Positions 1 through 12,547 of a stretch of 64,000 nt of DNA are shown piece after piece. Location of the stretch: contig OW051470.1 of NCBI GenBank assembly GCA_932521025.1, positions 434,001 to 498,000 of the forward strand, given 5' to 3'. Each line of letters opens with the position of its first letter. Position 1 is the first letter of the stretch. The notes beneath the pieces are model-generated. The model ran no database searches. It was not told where the DNA came from and saw only the letters and a program-made list of their open reading frames with translations. The position numbers were made by a program, and so were the translations under genes. Origin of the DNA: Oscheius onirici. Taxonomy: Eukaryota > Nematoda > Chromadorea > Rhabditida > Rhabditidae.

Positions 1-1216
1 ATCTTGCGATTTTTTATTTTTAAAGCAACTGAGAGCATAAAGTACAAAAATATCCAATTTCCAGTGACTAAGAGTCAGTGTTAAAATGTCGTGATTGATT
101 CTGGAGAGAGTTTTCAAATTTCCTCTTTTTTGATTTTTTTCCAGCCAGATTACTTTAGTTAGAGGGTTTGGTTACTATTTTTAGAAAAAAAACTGAATCT
201 CAAGTTCAGAAAACTAATTGAATTGAACCGGGAAGTGGGAATCAGGACCACGAACCCCCAGTGGAATAGTTTATCACGGCTGCCTCTTCTTCTGACTGGA
301 CGTCTTCCAGAGAGAGGAAGAAAGACAGAGTGGAGACACGCCAACACGTCAACACCTCCTATCTTTAAGTTTTTATACTTTCTAAGATTTCTCTAGGGAA
401 AATAGGAGAGTCTTCTCTAATTAGGGACAAAAAGCTAGGTAGGAATAGTCTCTGACCGATTCTGAAGTCGAGCTCCACAACACTGTTACTCTCATTATTT
501 TTGGCTTAAACATTAGGGGTGGAGGGTAGTCTTCACTGGATTTCTATAAAGGACAGCTTCCCAGTGAAATTTCCAGAAAAAAAGCTTCCCAGAAAAAAAC
601 TTTTTAGTAAGTAAGCGGTCAGAACTTTTTTTTGGATCAGAAAATCTGGTCCAGTTGGTTTCTATTACAGTGCATAGATTTCACTATCTGTACCCTTTTT
701 GGTACAGGAGTCTGGCCTGATTTTTTTATCCAGTCAGAACTTCTTTTGGCTAGAGGACCTGCTCTTCCAGTAATGGTCACAAACTATGAGGCATACCTTT
801 CTCTTTTTATACTCGATATCCAAGAGTTTATGATATACTGTACTGAGGTACTGTAGAGAACAGTAAACTGAAAAAACTCTGCTAATATACAATGATTTCG
901 TGCTGAACAGGTTTTTTCTGTCGGAATGAGCTCTTGCAAGAAACAAACCGGTGTCCACTGGTTTTCTAAAAACACCAGAGTCTTTGACAAAAAAACACAA
1001 AGATCCCCCAGTCTTCGGACATCTCCTTTAAATTATCCTCTCGGCTGCTCCTTTTCCGCTCATCTGAAGTGAGTGAGAGCACACACACGTGCCACTCTCT
1101 CCCCCTTCTCTCTCACTCTTCGAAGCCAGTGAGATCGATTCCCCCCAGTTTGCTCTCACGTCGTCACAGGCCGAGGCTCTCTCCCTCGGCTCGAGAGAGC
1201 AGATTTTAACGTGCTG
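1..1216. other. Upstream region, no supported gene
   Basis: I see no convincing gene. Positions about 632-671 carry a fragment of the dispersed repeat described at 26.8 and 48.3 kb (GATCAGAAAATCTGGTCCAGTTGG-like core). About 1060-1200 is a C/T-rich stretch with CTCTCTC runs just ahead of the rabphilin start, and may be promoter or 5' UTR sequence. Confidence 0.5.
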
Positions 1217-4200
1217 ATGGCCGCCGAGCCGGGCCCCGAGCACGGGCCCGGCTCCACGGGCCGAAAAATTCCACCCACTATGAGACTCCTGCGACAAGTC
1301 TCCGGGTTCTTTGAGTCCAAAAAGGGTGAGTCTGAGACTGTTTTTTGTACGAATTTTTTTTTGTCAAGATGCCATTATTTTTTTACATTTCCACAATACT
1401 TGGTCCTTATCCCAAAAAATGCAGTAAAGTTTTTGTTCTTTTGTAGATCGTCAGAAATTTTGAAAGTACTGTATTTTCCCGTTTTTTTCCCACTCTATTT
1501 TCAGCCGATCGTCTATTTTTTTAACTGATCTTTGAAATTTTATCTCCCACACATCCTTCTCAAAATAGATCAGATGTTTATCGCCGAGAAAGATACAGGA
1601 GCTTCTAAGCTCCTTTTTCAGTTCGAAATAAGCTTTGAACGGGATCAAGTTCCGTACTTTGAACAAGCGAACTAAAATTGTCTCCTCTCATTATGCTTGT
1701 TGATCTGGGGTCTCTCCCGTTGACTAATCACCGTCCCGCTCTCGTATATTTTCCATATTTGCCGCACTTGGTGAATATCGGCTTAATCGTGTGAGAAATG
1801 CGCGACAATTTGCCTCTCTCCTAGAGAGAGAGAACAATTTGAGAGGATCTGTGTTCAGGAGAAAGACGACACAGTGAGCTTGACATGACGTGGAAGCTGC
1901 TCGTCAAATTGCCTAAGTATCACTTTTCCAATCAGTCTCACAAAATGTGTCCGCCGTGTCTTTCCCTTGGTATGTGTCCGGTAAAAATTAAAATTTGTAT
2001 AGCGCTGGGCAATGTTTCTGTTTTAGGGGGTCGAAACCAGCGTACTTTTATCGGAATTTTTCTCTTTTGTGCGCCGAATTCAAACTGGGTAGCAGTATGC
2101 TCTTGCTATAAAGCTCGCCAACTAATTGAACCTCTTTCAGATCTGATGAATGATTGGGAAATAGGAGGCACGCAGAATAAATGGGTCTGCCCAAGTGACA
2201 GACATCTCCAGCTCCGAGCACAGTAGGTTTCGTTCCACTCTGTTAGCCTGCTCTCTTGCTTGGAACCATAGCAAATCTAACCTAAGGTCTAGGCTCAAAG
2301 CCGGCTGGTCGGTGAGGACGCAGACAGCGAGGAGTCCGACAAATTCCAAAGCCAATGGAGGAATCTCAGAAGCGGAACAGGAACAGATTCGGATGGTTCT
2401 GGCAAAGGCGGAAGCTAGTAAGGCGAAGGAACAGCAGAGGATAGGGTGAGTTTTTGAGACGGAAATAGATGAGACAGTGTGGGAATCAGGAAACTGGAAA
2501 GAGTCACTAGAAAACGAGAAAGAACCAGGGTAGATGGGACAGTAGAGTTAGAGGGGACAGTACGACTCATTGAGTCAAGAGAAGGCAAGAATCTTCAGAG
2601 AGAATGGGACAGTGAGGGAACTGGAAAGAAATCGACGCTAGCAGGCGAGAATCAGGCTGGGTAATGAGACAGTAAACTACTGAGCAAGTGAGAGATAGTA
2701 AATATATGCCACTATAGTGTGTTTATTCAGAAAATATGTATAATGAACCAAGAGAAGAGAAAAATCTCCCGAGTAAGGGGAGAGAGTCAAGCTACTGCAA
2801 ACTTTTTGTACAGAACAGTAAAAGTCAGGGAACTGGGAAGTATTTATAGAGAAGGGTAGAACCAAAGTGAGGAGAGGCAGAACACAGTGGCACAGTAAGT
2901 GCTACTGAAGTTTTTTCCCTTCTTGGTTTCCTTCCCCTGACTCTTGATCAACAAAGAATTTCGTCCCACAAATTGAATAACCAATTGAAGGGGACAGAAT
3001 TCCACGAAAACAGCAATTTTTGGCTCCACCAACCCGCTTATTTTTCAGCAAAATGGTCGACCGACTGGACAAGATGCGACGAAGAGCCACAGGCAACGGT
3101 GTCACTCACTGTCTTCTCTGCTCTACAGAGTTTGGGCTTCTAGCCTCGAAAAGCTATGCTGCCATGTGCTCCGATTGTCGAAAGGTACGTCAAGGGGTTA
3201 GAGCTCAGTTTTTTGGTCCCAGCAATCTGTAAATTACTTCCTCTCTCTATTGTTTCAAAGAGCAGGGAGAAAACAAGAACATTCTGATCAAAAGTCAGTA
3301 GAAATGGGGACAGAGGGACAGAAAGACAGTACCAATTTTCAGTACGTCTGTCAACGGAACTGCGGCGTCGAGACCTTGGACCCCCAGCGAGGCGAAGTCG
3401 TCTTCCTCTGCAAAATTTGCTCTGAAGCACGAGAGGTGGTTAGTCAGTGGTCGCAGGGCTATTTCCATTTTTCTCATTGTCGTATCGTGTTCCCTCATTT
3501 TCTGTGAAAGTGCCGTCTGTCTCTCTCAATTTTCTATCCTCACTTTCCTCTATCGCTTACTATGCTTTTGTGATTTGACCACGCAAGTGCGATCGTCTCC
3601 TCTCAAGTGATGTACGAACAGAGTCCAACTGTCTTTTTTTAAGTTTAATGTGTGGTTCAGTATCCAAGTAACGATGAATTCTTGCAGCTTTGGAAGAAGA
3701 GCGGAGCTTGGTTCTACCATGAGATGCCGAACTATGTCAAGCCGGAAATGGTAAGCCTCTCTTTAAATTGAAGCCTCTGGCTCTGTATCTGTAGGATTAC
3801 TGATCCAGCCAGGGCCCCAAAAGTGTCAGTACAGTAACTAACCTCTGGTACCATGAGAGAGTCGTGTCTTGCCCACCTTAGCAGATCCAGACATTTTCGA
3901 GTGACTTGCGAGTAACTACCTTTTCCTCTGACTACTGAGTCATACTAGCCATTCAGTTCTCACCTCTGACTGTCTGTACTCTGAAGCTCTGGGTCATCTG
4001 CTTCCCTCTAGACTTCCTTTCGCTAAATGTGTCTCCATGACTCTCTGTCTTTTGAACTGTCTCTGAGATGGGAAAACCATTAAGACTCTTGTCTCTCTGT
4101 CTGTCCTTACAGAACAATCCAGTAAAGAGTCGAACCATCCATGTACTCAGACCATCTGGACCATCTGACTCTGTCTAGACTGTTTGTCTCTGAAACTGTC

Positions 4201-7200
4201 TGTGAACTGGAGAATTCTTTGAACCTGTCTCCTAACTGGAGACTTCTTCCCTGTCTCAAAACTGTCTGAAGATCTCAATCAGACTCTTGACTCTTTTTCT
4301 GTTCTTACCAGAGAAGAGTCTGACTGTCTCTGACTCCAGATTCTGTCTCACGACTCTCTGACTCCTGATTTCAGGGTAACGGTGAGATTCGCTCTCCTCC
4401 CCATCAGCCGAAACCCTCGTGGGCCTTTGGAGCCTCTACTCCCAATGCCAACACAGGATTCCCGCCAGAGAAACCAAAGCGACAGCTGCCAAATTGTCCT
4501 ACTCCTCCACACATCATTCGCAATGAACCGAGGTGGGTACCAGTTTTTTTCTGGATCGCTTGCCCGAAATCGGTGTCTAACGAAACGAAATTCAGTAGTC
4601 CTCGTAGTCCGCGCAGTCCGCGCAGTCCTCGAGGCCAACCGGCCCAGCAGCCGACTCTGCCACCGCCCGACATTCTCGTAAGGTTTGTAGGTTGAGCGTG
4701 TCCTCTCTCTCTCTATTTTTGGTTGCCTGCCGTTTCCACTAGTTTTCTTGACGTGTCTGCACCCGTTTTGCCGTGTCTTTTCACCTACCCTTAAGTTCAA
4801 AGCACCATTTTCTTTGACACTCTTTCTTTGGTTTCTTAGGCTTTAGAGATACTGAACATGTAAAGATCAGTGAAAAAACAGTCCGGAATCATGAACCAAG
4901 TGAACTTTCCAGTTCTTATATTAGGGAGGGATCAAAATCGGGTTCCAGTCAAAAAATTCAGTTTAATCGAGATCAACTGATGAACTTAGGAGTTTTACAG
5001 TGTTCTGAGGCGTAATCTTTCTCACACCCAGATTCTGGTCTCTCAGACTCTCATCCAGTTCCAGTAAACTGAAACAAACAGCCTCATACTCTGACTCTTT
5101 GTCTGTGAACAGAGACTGATTTATAGGAGTTTGACTCTAATGTTCACAGTCACTCTGGTACTGTACTTTCTCTTTTCTGACTCTTGCCCGTAGATCACTA
5201 GATTCGCTGTGAATCTAACCCTTACAGACTCTCCTAGACAATACAGTACCCTCACCGTAGCCTGTCAGATCGGCTCCAACCTCTATCCCTATCCACTCTC
5301 TCCGAGATTACAGTACCCTCACCGTAGTCGTTTCCCCCGAGTCACCAGACAATAATAAATCTCTTCAGCTGCAGGTCCAAATCTCCACGTCCACGAATTC
5401 AGCCCTCGTGGGTCAAGGAGAAGGTCATGAGCTCGATGAGTGTCGACGACGATGACAAGTGAGTTTTACTGGAAAGAAATTTACAAAATTTGGCCGATGG
5501 CTCGTCTAAAAGCAGTAGCATGACTATCTTTAACTCCTCCTAGACAGACTGTCGCGTTTCTATTCTCTCTTTCCATACTAAACTCTGGAAAAAGCATGGC
5601 CTCTTGTGCACGCTCGTGTTTCGATTCCAGCCCGACGATCGTCAATCCTCTCAGGAGTAGCAGTGAGGGAGAGTATGCGCTGTCCGGAGTTGTCAGGAAG
5701 CCGCCACAGAGACAGTCGTCAGCTCAGAGGAGAGAAGCAAACCTGGCGAGATTTACAATGACTCAGCAAAGGATTACGGACAGTGGTGAGTTAGGAACCA
5801 GAAGTTTTTGAAATATCCCGGACAACAACCCAGAGAGTCAGAGTTTCTATCATAAGAGGGTAGACAGTGAGTCAGGACTACTGGACACAGTTACCTGTAA
5901 TCTTGTCAGCTTTTGGGATGATGGGTCAAAAGAAAAATTATATGAAGGCTGTAAATATATAGAATTTTCCAGAAGAAGAAGAATCTTCCCCGGAATCTCG
6001 TGCCTCCACGAGGACGCCTTCCCCACGTCGATCCCTTGCCACTCCTTCCAGCTATGACTCTTCCCACAAGGATCTCCGTCAAACGGAACCGATCGTTCTC
6101 GACGACGCCCGAAGTATCGATAGCGGAGGTAACAGTAGTCAGTTTCTTCTATTCCCGGTTGCTCTGAAAGCTGCACGCCAATCACTCGCATTCTTTACTA
6201 ACAGAGCATCATTTTTGGCCATACTTATTTTTTTTTTGCAGTAGTCCAATCGGACCACTCAAATCCACAAGCTGCCTTGACTCTCAGTGTCAGTTCTCTG
6301 ACTCCGTTTGCCAGTCAAGTCGAGACGGCTCCGATGTCGGTCAAGTCGAACGACTCGGATGAGAGACGGATGGTTCAGTCGGCCTCTGGAAGCAGCATGG
6401 TCAGTCCGCCGCCGATCCCTCCCCGAAGTCCGATCAAGTCGATTGGAGAGCGACAGCCGAGTCTGGAGGCCCGGAGGATCAGTATCAGTTCGGCTGCCAG
6501 TACGAAACGAGTAGGGACTTCGAGTGACAGTGTAAACAAGCTGAATTTGGCGGAAAAGGATGTGGTAAGCGTTTCAGAAAATCACTTTCAAATAAATTTT
6601 TAGGCATCGACGTCCCGGACAGAGTCACCTGGAGGAGCCACCTTTATGAGCAGCCCAGACGACGATTCAAGTCAGTTTTCCCGCCCATTTTTTTGTGTCT
6701 TCCAGCCTGTGTATTTCCCTCTTTAAAAGTCACTGCATTGCCTCCCACCACGGTGTTATAAAACCCCCTTTTTTACCTTCTCCCAGTCCTCACACGTCTC
6801 GTAATAAGTGTCGGTCCGAGATCAAATCAGCACACAGTCCGTGGTCTCATATATCAAGGTGTCCCTGTTTACTTCTCCGGGTCCGCGTCTTCGTTCTTGG
6901 AGCGTTTGCTTGGCAGATTTATGAAAGAGGCTTGAGAGAGAGGATTAGGAACAGGAGGTGGGACTAGACGGGATGGTGAGGCGAGAGTACAGGACTAGTA
7001 ACTAGAGAAGCTTTCTAGACATCATCCCGTTATTTTTCTGAACAGAACTAGTTTCAGGGAAATAGACACTACTGTAGAGAGTCGATTTGGAGAGAGACTA
7101 TACTCCATTTCCAACGAATAGCAGCACTAGGCAATTCTTTAAAGGTGTAACTTCGAAGGTCCCGCAACGAAGCAGCGGTAAATCAATGCAATCTCATCTC

Positions 7201-10135
7201 GTCGGTTTCGTTGCGGGACCTTCGAAGTTATACCTTTAAAGAATTGCCTAAGCCCCGCTATTAGTTGGAAATGAACTATAGATACCGCTGGATGACCAGG
7301 TCTCCAGAAAACGTTTAATCAGAACTTTCAAAAAAGACGGTACATTAGATTGAATCTTGAGACAGTACATCGAACAGAGACAGATCAGACTTTAGATTGA
7401 GCTGATCCAAAGGATTAAGAGTCTTCTGAGTAGAGTGAACAGCATAGAAACAGTCCAAAAGATAGTCAGATCTAGAGGTAGAAAATTTGATACGGGGCAG
7501 GAACAGTAAGGGTTCAGGCTAGACAAAACACTGAATTAGTTGAGAGTCGGCTAAGGGTAATGGACAGTAATGACTGGACAAAAGAAGTCAACTGTACAGT
7601 CACAGATCAGTAGACAGAGAATACGTAGAGAACCAGACTAAATTTCTTGAATCTAACCCTCTCCCAAGTCTCATTCCCTCCTCTCTAAGCTATTAGAGCC
7701 ATCAACTTATCAGGCTTTTTAAACGGGGTGTTCCTGCTTTAGAGCGTCAGCAGCAGCTCCGCCGCCGCGCCCTCTTGGAACGCATCGATGCTGCTCGTCT
7801 CCTAGCTCAGGAACAGAACTCGGAAGATGAGGACATTCCGCCCCAGCCGACTTCGGATTCTGAAGCCACAAGCACCACAGCACCACTGGATGAGCCCGGT
7901 CCGTCCCACGGGACTTCTTCTCCACGTCGTGCTCGTTTCAGCCTGCTTTCCTGCTTTTTGCCTCGAAAACGTAGTTTTTGGTTTGGAAATTTTTAGTAAT
8001 CTAAAAAGACAGGAAAGAAGGTCAACTGCATGTTTTTTGTTGTCTTGTACTGTTCTTTCGCATGCCTTTTCGGATATTTTCTTTCGCATGAGCACTTTAT
8101 CTCTTCATCATGACTCTCTCTCTAAGTGATCTATCAAAGAAACAGTTCAAACTTTCTTCTATTCCTGGCTTGGTTAGGTTCAATCTATCTCTGTTCTCTG
8201 GTTACGGTATCTTACTGGGAAAGTTTCAGGTCTTCTCGGATCGGTGATGTTCACTCTGACGTACATATCGGCTGATAAGAAGCTCGTTATTCATCTCCTG
8301 AGGGCTAAGGTGAGGAAAGAGAGAGGGACTGAGAGACAGAGGAGATTGAAAAGAACTTTCATAATCTTGACTTGGATTTGTTACTCTCCTCGAGGAAGAG
8401 CTTTTAAAAATTTCCCCGACCTCTGTTCTCACAGGGTCGGAGCCTTCTGATGTCTTTTTTCATTTTTGTTGCTTTAAAAACGGTCGGAAGGACGCATTGA
8501 AAATGCCCAAGAAACAACAAAATAATGAGTTTTGTACTGAAATCGACGAGTTTATTTTTTTCAATTTTTTGTTGCTTTAAAACCGGTCGCGGGTAATATT
8601 TAAAAAAAAGCAGTGAAAAAACGACAAAAGCACTGTTTTCGGGGAAATGTCAGTCTGGTCTGGCAGAAAACAGTAGTGGAGCTACATTGCTTTCGCGAGA
8701 GAGTTCTGACCTGTCTTTTCATCAGCTTAGAACTCTTTTTTTGGATCAGGAAATCTGATCCAGTTGTCTTGTTTCCAAAAACTATTTCCCCAATTTTCAG
8801 AACCTGATCGCGATGGACAGTAACGGTTTCTCTGATCCCTACGTCAAATTCTACCTGCTTCCCGGAGTCGCCAAGGCCACAAAACTGAAGAGTAAGACGA
8901 TCGAGAAGACTCTGAATCCGGAATGGGACGAAACTCTGACCTATTATGGAGTGACAGAGGACGATATGTACCGGAAGACGTTGCGGCTAGTAGTCTATGA
9001 TAGAGACAGGATCGGATCCGATTTCCTTGGAGAGACGAGAGTTGCATTGAAGAAGCTGAGTTTCAACGAGACCAAGAGGTACAATCTGTATCTGGAGAGG
9101 GCCATTCCGGTCAGTGACTCATATTCTCTGAACTGATCTCAAATTTTAGGTAATCCTTCCCAAAGGAGCTGAAGTCTCCAAAGAGAGAGGCAAACTTCTG
9201 ATCGGACTACAGTATAACATCCAGCAGGGAACCCTCTTTGTCAACATCAAAAGAGGCGCCGAATTTGTCGGCATGGACTCTTCCGGCTTTTCTGACCCTT
9301 ACTGTAAAGTCCAGCTGACTCCGGTCACGTCAAAGAGTCACAGACAGAAGACGTCGATCAAAAAGAGGACATTAAATCCCGAGTTCAATGAGGTTGGATT
9401 TGTTTAGTGTAAAGAAAACTCTCTTTTCAGACCATGCAATTCGTGGTTCCGTTCAAAGAGCTGCCGAAGAAGACACTACAAATCAATGTCTACGATCACG
9501 ATCTGGGCAGTAAGGATGATTACATTGGTAAGGGTTACGGTAGTTTTTCGTGACGGGGACAATAATTTTTATCCGGTCCCTTTGTTTGAGCCGAAAGTGG
9601 AAAAATTTCTGATTACCTCTCGACATTCCGGAGTTTTGGAAACTTTCCGCACACTGGGGAAGAACCTATTCCGTTGTTTGGTGATCGGGAAGAAAAAGCA
9701 TTTGAATGCGTCCTTAAAACGGCTGGTATCGATAGCAATTGGCTTTGACATTCTCTGCACACATTTTGAGAAAAGTTGCTCGAAAAACCAGCTTTTAAAC
9801 TATCTTTAGGCTGATGTATCTACGTCGTTCCTAGAGCTTTTAACACAAATTAAAAATGTATAGGAACGGCCTTGATAAGCGCTACAAATTTGTCAAAAAT
9901 ACCAACCTCTGAATTCGTAAAGTAAACCGAAAGTGGCGGAGTTTGACGGGAGGAAAGGTTTGGGAGGCTAAAGTGAAAAAGAGCTGAAACTAGATTTCTC
10001 AAACATCAACAATTTCCAGGCGGCGTAACTCTGTCCACGACGGCGAAAGAAACGTCGGGTCGTCATTGGATCAACTGCATTGAGAATCCGGGTCAATCGT
10101 TCGAAGAATGGCATCATTTGGCGCTAGACGAGTAG
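1217..10135 (+). CDS. rbf-1: Rabphilin (Rab effector with RabBD zinc finger and tandem C2 domains)
   Basis: Synaptic/secretory vesicle effector expected to bind GTP-Rab3/Rab27 and, through C2 domains, Ca2+ and phospholipids. Exons: 1217-1325, 2141-2222, 2287-2445, 3049-3184, 3343-3435 (or 3438), 3688-3750, 4375-4532, 4596-4682, 5375-5458, 5631-5785, 5973-6128, 6242-6564, 6604-6670, 7743-7898, 8230-8309, 8801-9109, 9150-9392, 9431-9527, 10020-10135, giving about 890 aa. Residues about 50-65 (NKWVCPSDRHLQ) match the rabphilin N-terminus. The Rab-binding helix and FYVE-like zinc finger lie at about 95-212 (CLLC, CSDC, FLCKIC, SGAWFYHEMP). A Ser/Pro-rich linker includes four SPR repeats. C2A is at about 610-745 (MDSNGFSDPYVK, YDRDRIGSD) and C2B at about 747-880 (MDSSGFSDPYCK, YDHD), both with calcium-binding Asp residues visible. 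The acceptor at 2286 (CTAAG) is weak. The next gene is convergent. Confidence 0.95.
7108..7271. mobile_element. MITE-like hairpin in a rabphilin intron
   Basis: Inverted repeat with arms of roughly 60 nt. The left arm begins TTTCCAACGAATAGC and contains AGGCAATTCTTTAAAGG. The right arm is its complement and ends GTTG-GAAA. The loop of about 40 nt has no ORF. It lies in the intron between the exons at 6604 and 7743. The target duplication is not clear. Confidence 0.7.
8400..8650. repeat. Dispersed repeat (SINE-body relative) in a rabphilin intron
   Basis: Positions 8405-8450 (CCTCTGTTCTCACAGGGTCG) and the two blocks with TTGTTGCTTTAAAA(C/A)CGGTCG recur at 61258-61312 and 61545-61720, including the phrase GAGTTTTGTACTGAAATCG. 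The copy here lacks the tRNA-like segment present in the 61-kb copy. Followed at 8650-8770 by a piece of the other dispersed repeat (TCTGGCAGAAAACAG ... GATCAGGAAATCTGATCCAG). Confidence 0.6.
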
Positions 10136-11040
10136 AAAATGGAGAGGTCTACACAGTGCTCACTGCAATCTTTTTCACACGGTTTTTGGGCCCCGTGCCC
10201 ATAATTTTTATGCAAGTTTCGGGTCTTCTTCCGCATTCTTCATAGTTTAATCAGTAGTGGGAGCAGTTTAATTTTTTGTGAGTCAGTAATAATGATTCCC
10301 GTCCTTTAAATCCAAGAAAATGAGGTTTTCTGTACACATCAAGAGGTCGTCTTTTTTTGTCATTTCAACGTGGTTTTTGAATGAAGAGTTTTATTTTTTG
10401 AGGGGAGAGATCAAGAACGGAAGTCACGAATAGATAGCTGTTCCAGTTGTGGAGAGCGACGGAGTTGAGAGGGATGGGAGCCCGGCTCGTCCAAAGGAAT
10501 CTGGAAAGTAACAGGTAGCTTCCGATAGTTACTCATTTCAGTGAGAGAAACTCACAAAGAGTATCCAATATCGAAGCAGAAAAAAACTTGTTCCGCGTTT
10601 TTTTGTACATTTTTGCCTATCAAAAGTATTCTAGGAGGACCATTTTTTCTTACTATAAGGTTGGCAACGCCCTTCCAGGGCTAGAGTAGAAATTCATGAC
10701 TTCGCTCTGTCACGGAGCCCTAGTCGTGGTTTCCCTTTCATTACTCCTTTGTTACTCTCATCCAGTCACTCTCTCTGACCCTTCAACAAAACAACCGAAA
10801 TTGTATTTGAACCCACTCCCTCCCAAGCCTAATTTCAAAATAAAGGACCTGAACTGGTCGCTGGCTCGTTCCTAGCTCTGGGGAGTCTCAATCCTACTGT
10901 CCCTTCCCTTCTCCCTTTATCACTCTGCTCCAGTCACCCCCTGTCCCTCCAAAGAAACTACCAAAGTTGTTAGAACCCTTCGCGCTCTTGGTTTTCCTGT
11001 CGCGACTTGTTAAAAACTAATTTGTGCACACAAAGCTCCC
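10136..11040. repeat. Intergenic/intronic repeats 3' of rabphilin
   Basis: 10657-10686 is one copy of a short repeat (AAGG-T-GCAACG-CCTT-CAGGGCTA) also found at 62912-62941 and, inverted, at 54412-54441. From 10690 to 11010 two imperfect copies of a roughly 150-nt unit follow one another (CTCTCATCCAGTCACTC / CTCTGCTCCAGTCACCC). Most of this lies in the last intron of the C92 gene. Confidence 0.45.
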
Positions 11041-12150
11041 CTCCTTATCCTCAATTAGGGCTTCAGACAAACACACAAACATACACACAGAGACCTGGGA
11101 GCAATTTAAAATAGATTAAATAAAGACAAAAGGATCCCACCTTTCTCCCCCGCTCCTCATAAAACTTCTCCCAATACTTCAGCGTGTCTCCGCTACCAAA
11201 TTGTAGCTTGTGATCCGGAAACTGCATATTTTCTCCAGTATAGGCTTCTGTTACCAGCTGGGAACAGTAGAAGGCTCTTTGTCCTTTAGAGTTGAGACAA
11301 TCGGGCATGAAAAGATCATTATAGGCTGCTCCCAGAGCTTGCATTGCAATTCCAAGAGCGTGAATTTTGACGGCTAGAGGCAATTTGACTCGACAGAGCT
11401 AAAAACGAGCCAAAAATGACCGAAACCATAAAAAAATACCTCTACATAGTGTGGCTGTTGACTGGCTATGACATCGTCTAGATTCTCCTCAACTACTCCA
11501 TCCGAAGCTGCATGAATTACCGTCGTTTTGTCCTTGACTATAGCTACATGGAACATGTTTCCGGGAACGACGTCTATTACGGCCTGTTCGAAAAGATCAG
11601 ATGAGCCTAGTTTGCCAAAAAAGATGAGGTCACCCGGCTCGGCAAGAGTCAACATTCTGAAATAACACTTTGTCTCAAAATCATTCAAAAAAATCGATAT
11701 GTCGCTTACCTTGACTGTCTATAATAGTACTCGAAATTCCAAGCTGATTGAATCTTCTGTTTTAGCGGAACTGTTGAAACAAATCTCGTCACAAAGCCTC
11801 CGAGAACCTGGGCCATTAACAAAAAATTTCCTGCAAGGTTTACCGTGAAAGAAGACAAATGAAAGTTGGCGGGGAAGTGTGCAGAGTGCAGCTTATCGAA
11901 TGGTGCCACTGGTGCGCGTTCTTTGGTCACGCTGTCCGTGACCTTTCCGTGAAGCTGTCCGAAACAGAACAGAGTCGGAAGGACTGATGAGAAAAATGCA
12001 TCTTTTTGGGTGGATATCAATAGAGGCAGGCTCCGGAAATCTGATGAAATCTAAAGAAGCTACCAAAAGGCAGCTATCCAAAAATGCTCCCCTTCTATAA
12101 ATTCGTTGCTCTCTCTCTTTTGGACCGTCCAGTACATGGACATTTTCCAT
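10411..12150 (-). CDS. YiiX/YaeF-type (C92) permuted papain-fold hydrolase
   Basis: Predicted NlpC/P60-superfamily thiol hydrolase with circularly permuted papain fold; substrate unknown. Confident exons on the - strand: 11710-about 11837, 11440-11656, 11141-11398, 10411-10500. The core shows PGDLIFFG at the domain start, the catalytic His in MFHVAIV and the catalytic Cys in FYCSQLVTEAY, an order typical of the permuted group. The tail IPLDEPGSHPSQLRRS fits the C-terminus of C92 proteins. A first exon from Met at 12150 (ending near 11934 with a GTCACG donor) joins in phase to the acceptor TTGCAG near 11838. That N-terminus is uncertain, and Met at 11816 is the alternative start. AATAAA lies just 3' of the stop (about 10390). 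Convergent with rabphilin; divergent from the phospholipase gene. Confidence 0.8.
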
Positions 12151-12547
12151 CTTTAGTTTGAGCTGTAGAAACTGTGGCAAAAACTGTCAATTTCCAGAGA
12201 ATATCAAACCGCATATTGCTTGATGTAATTAACAAACAGTTCCGCCAATCGACCCCCAATCATTTCAACAAACTTTGCGCTCTTTTGCTTCTTCTTATTA
12301 ACCAGCTGCCTGCGACAGCTTTGGATGCCACTATCCCTCTTATCCTTCTACACTACTCAAGTTGTCCCTCGTGTCTCGGTCAGCCTGTCATTTCATAATT
12401 TGGCATCGGACAAACAAACAAAGTCACAGATACACCATATCGCTTCCATAATTTTGATGAGCCTGAAATATCCTCCTACCAACCGCTAATCTTTTTTTTT
12501 CAGGGAGCCCTGCGCCTATTGCTGATAAGACAAGCTAGTCAATCGCC

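Noticed and set aside
7720-8130. Overlapping ORFs on both strands around 7.8-8.1 kb
   Set aside because: Only the + frame at 7743-7898 belongs to rabphilin; the others are shadows or intron sequence.
9528-9812. Open frame continuing past the rabphilin C2B exon
   Set aside because: It starts inside a normal GTAAGG intron; splicing to 10020 restores the conserved rabphilin C-terminus.
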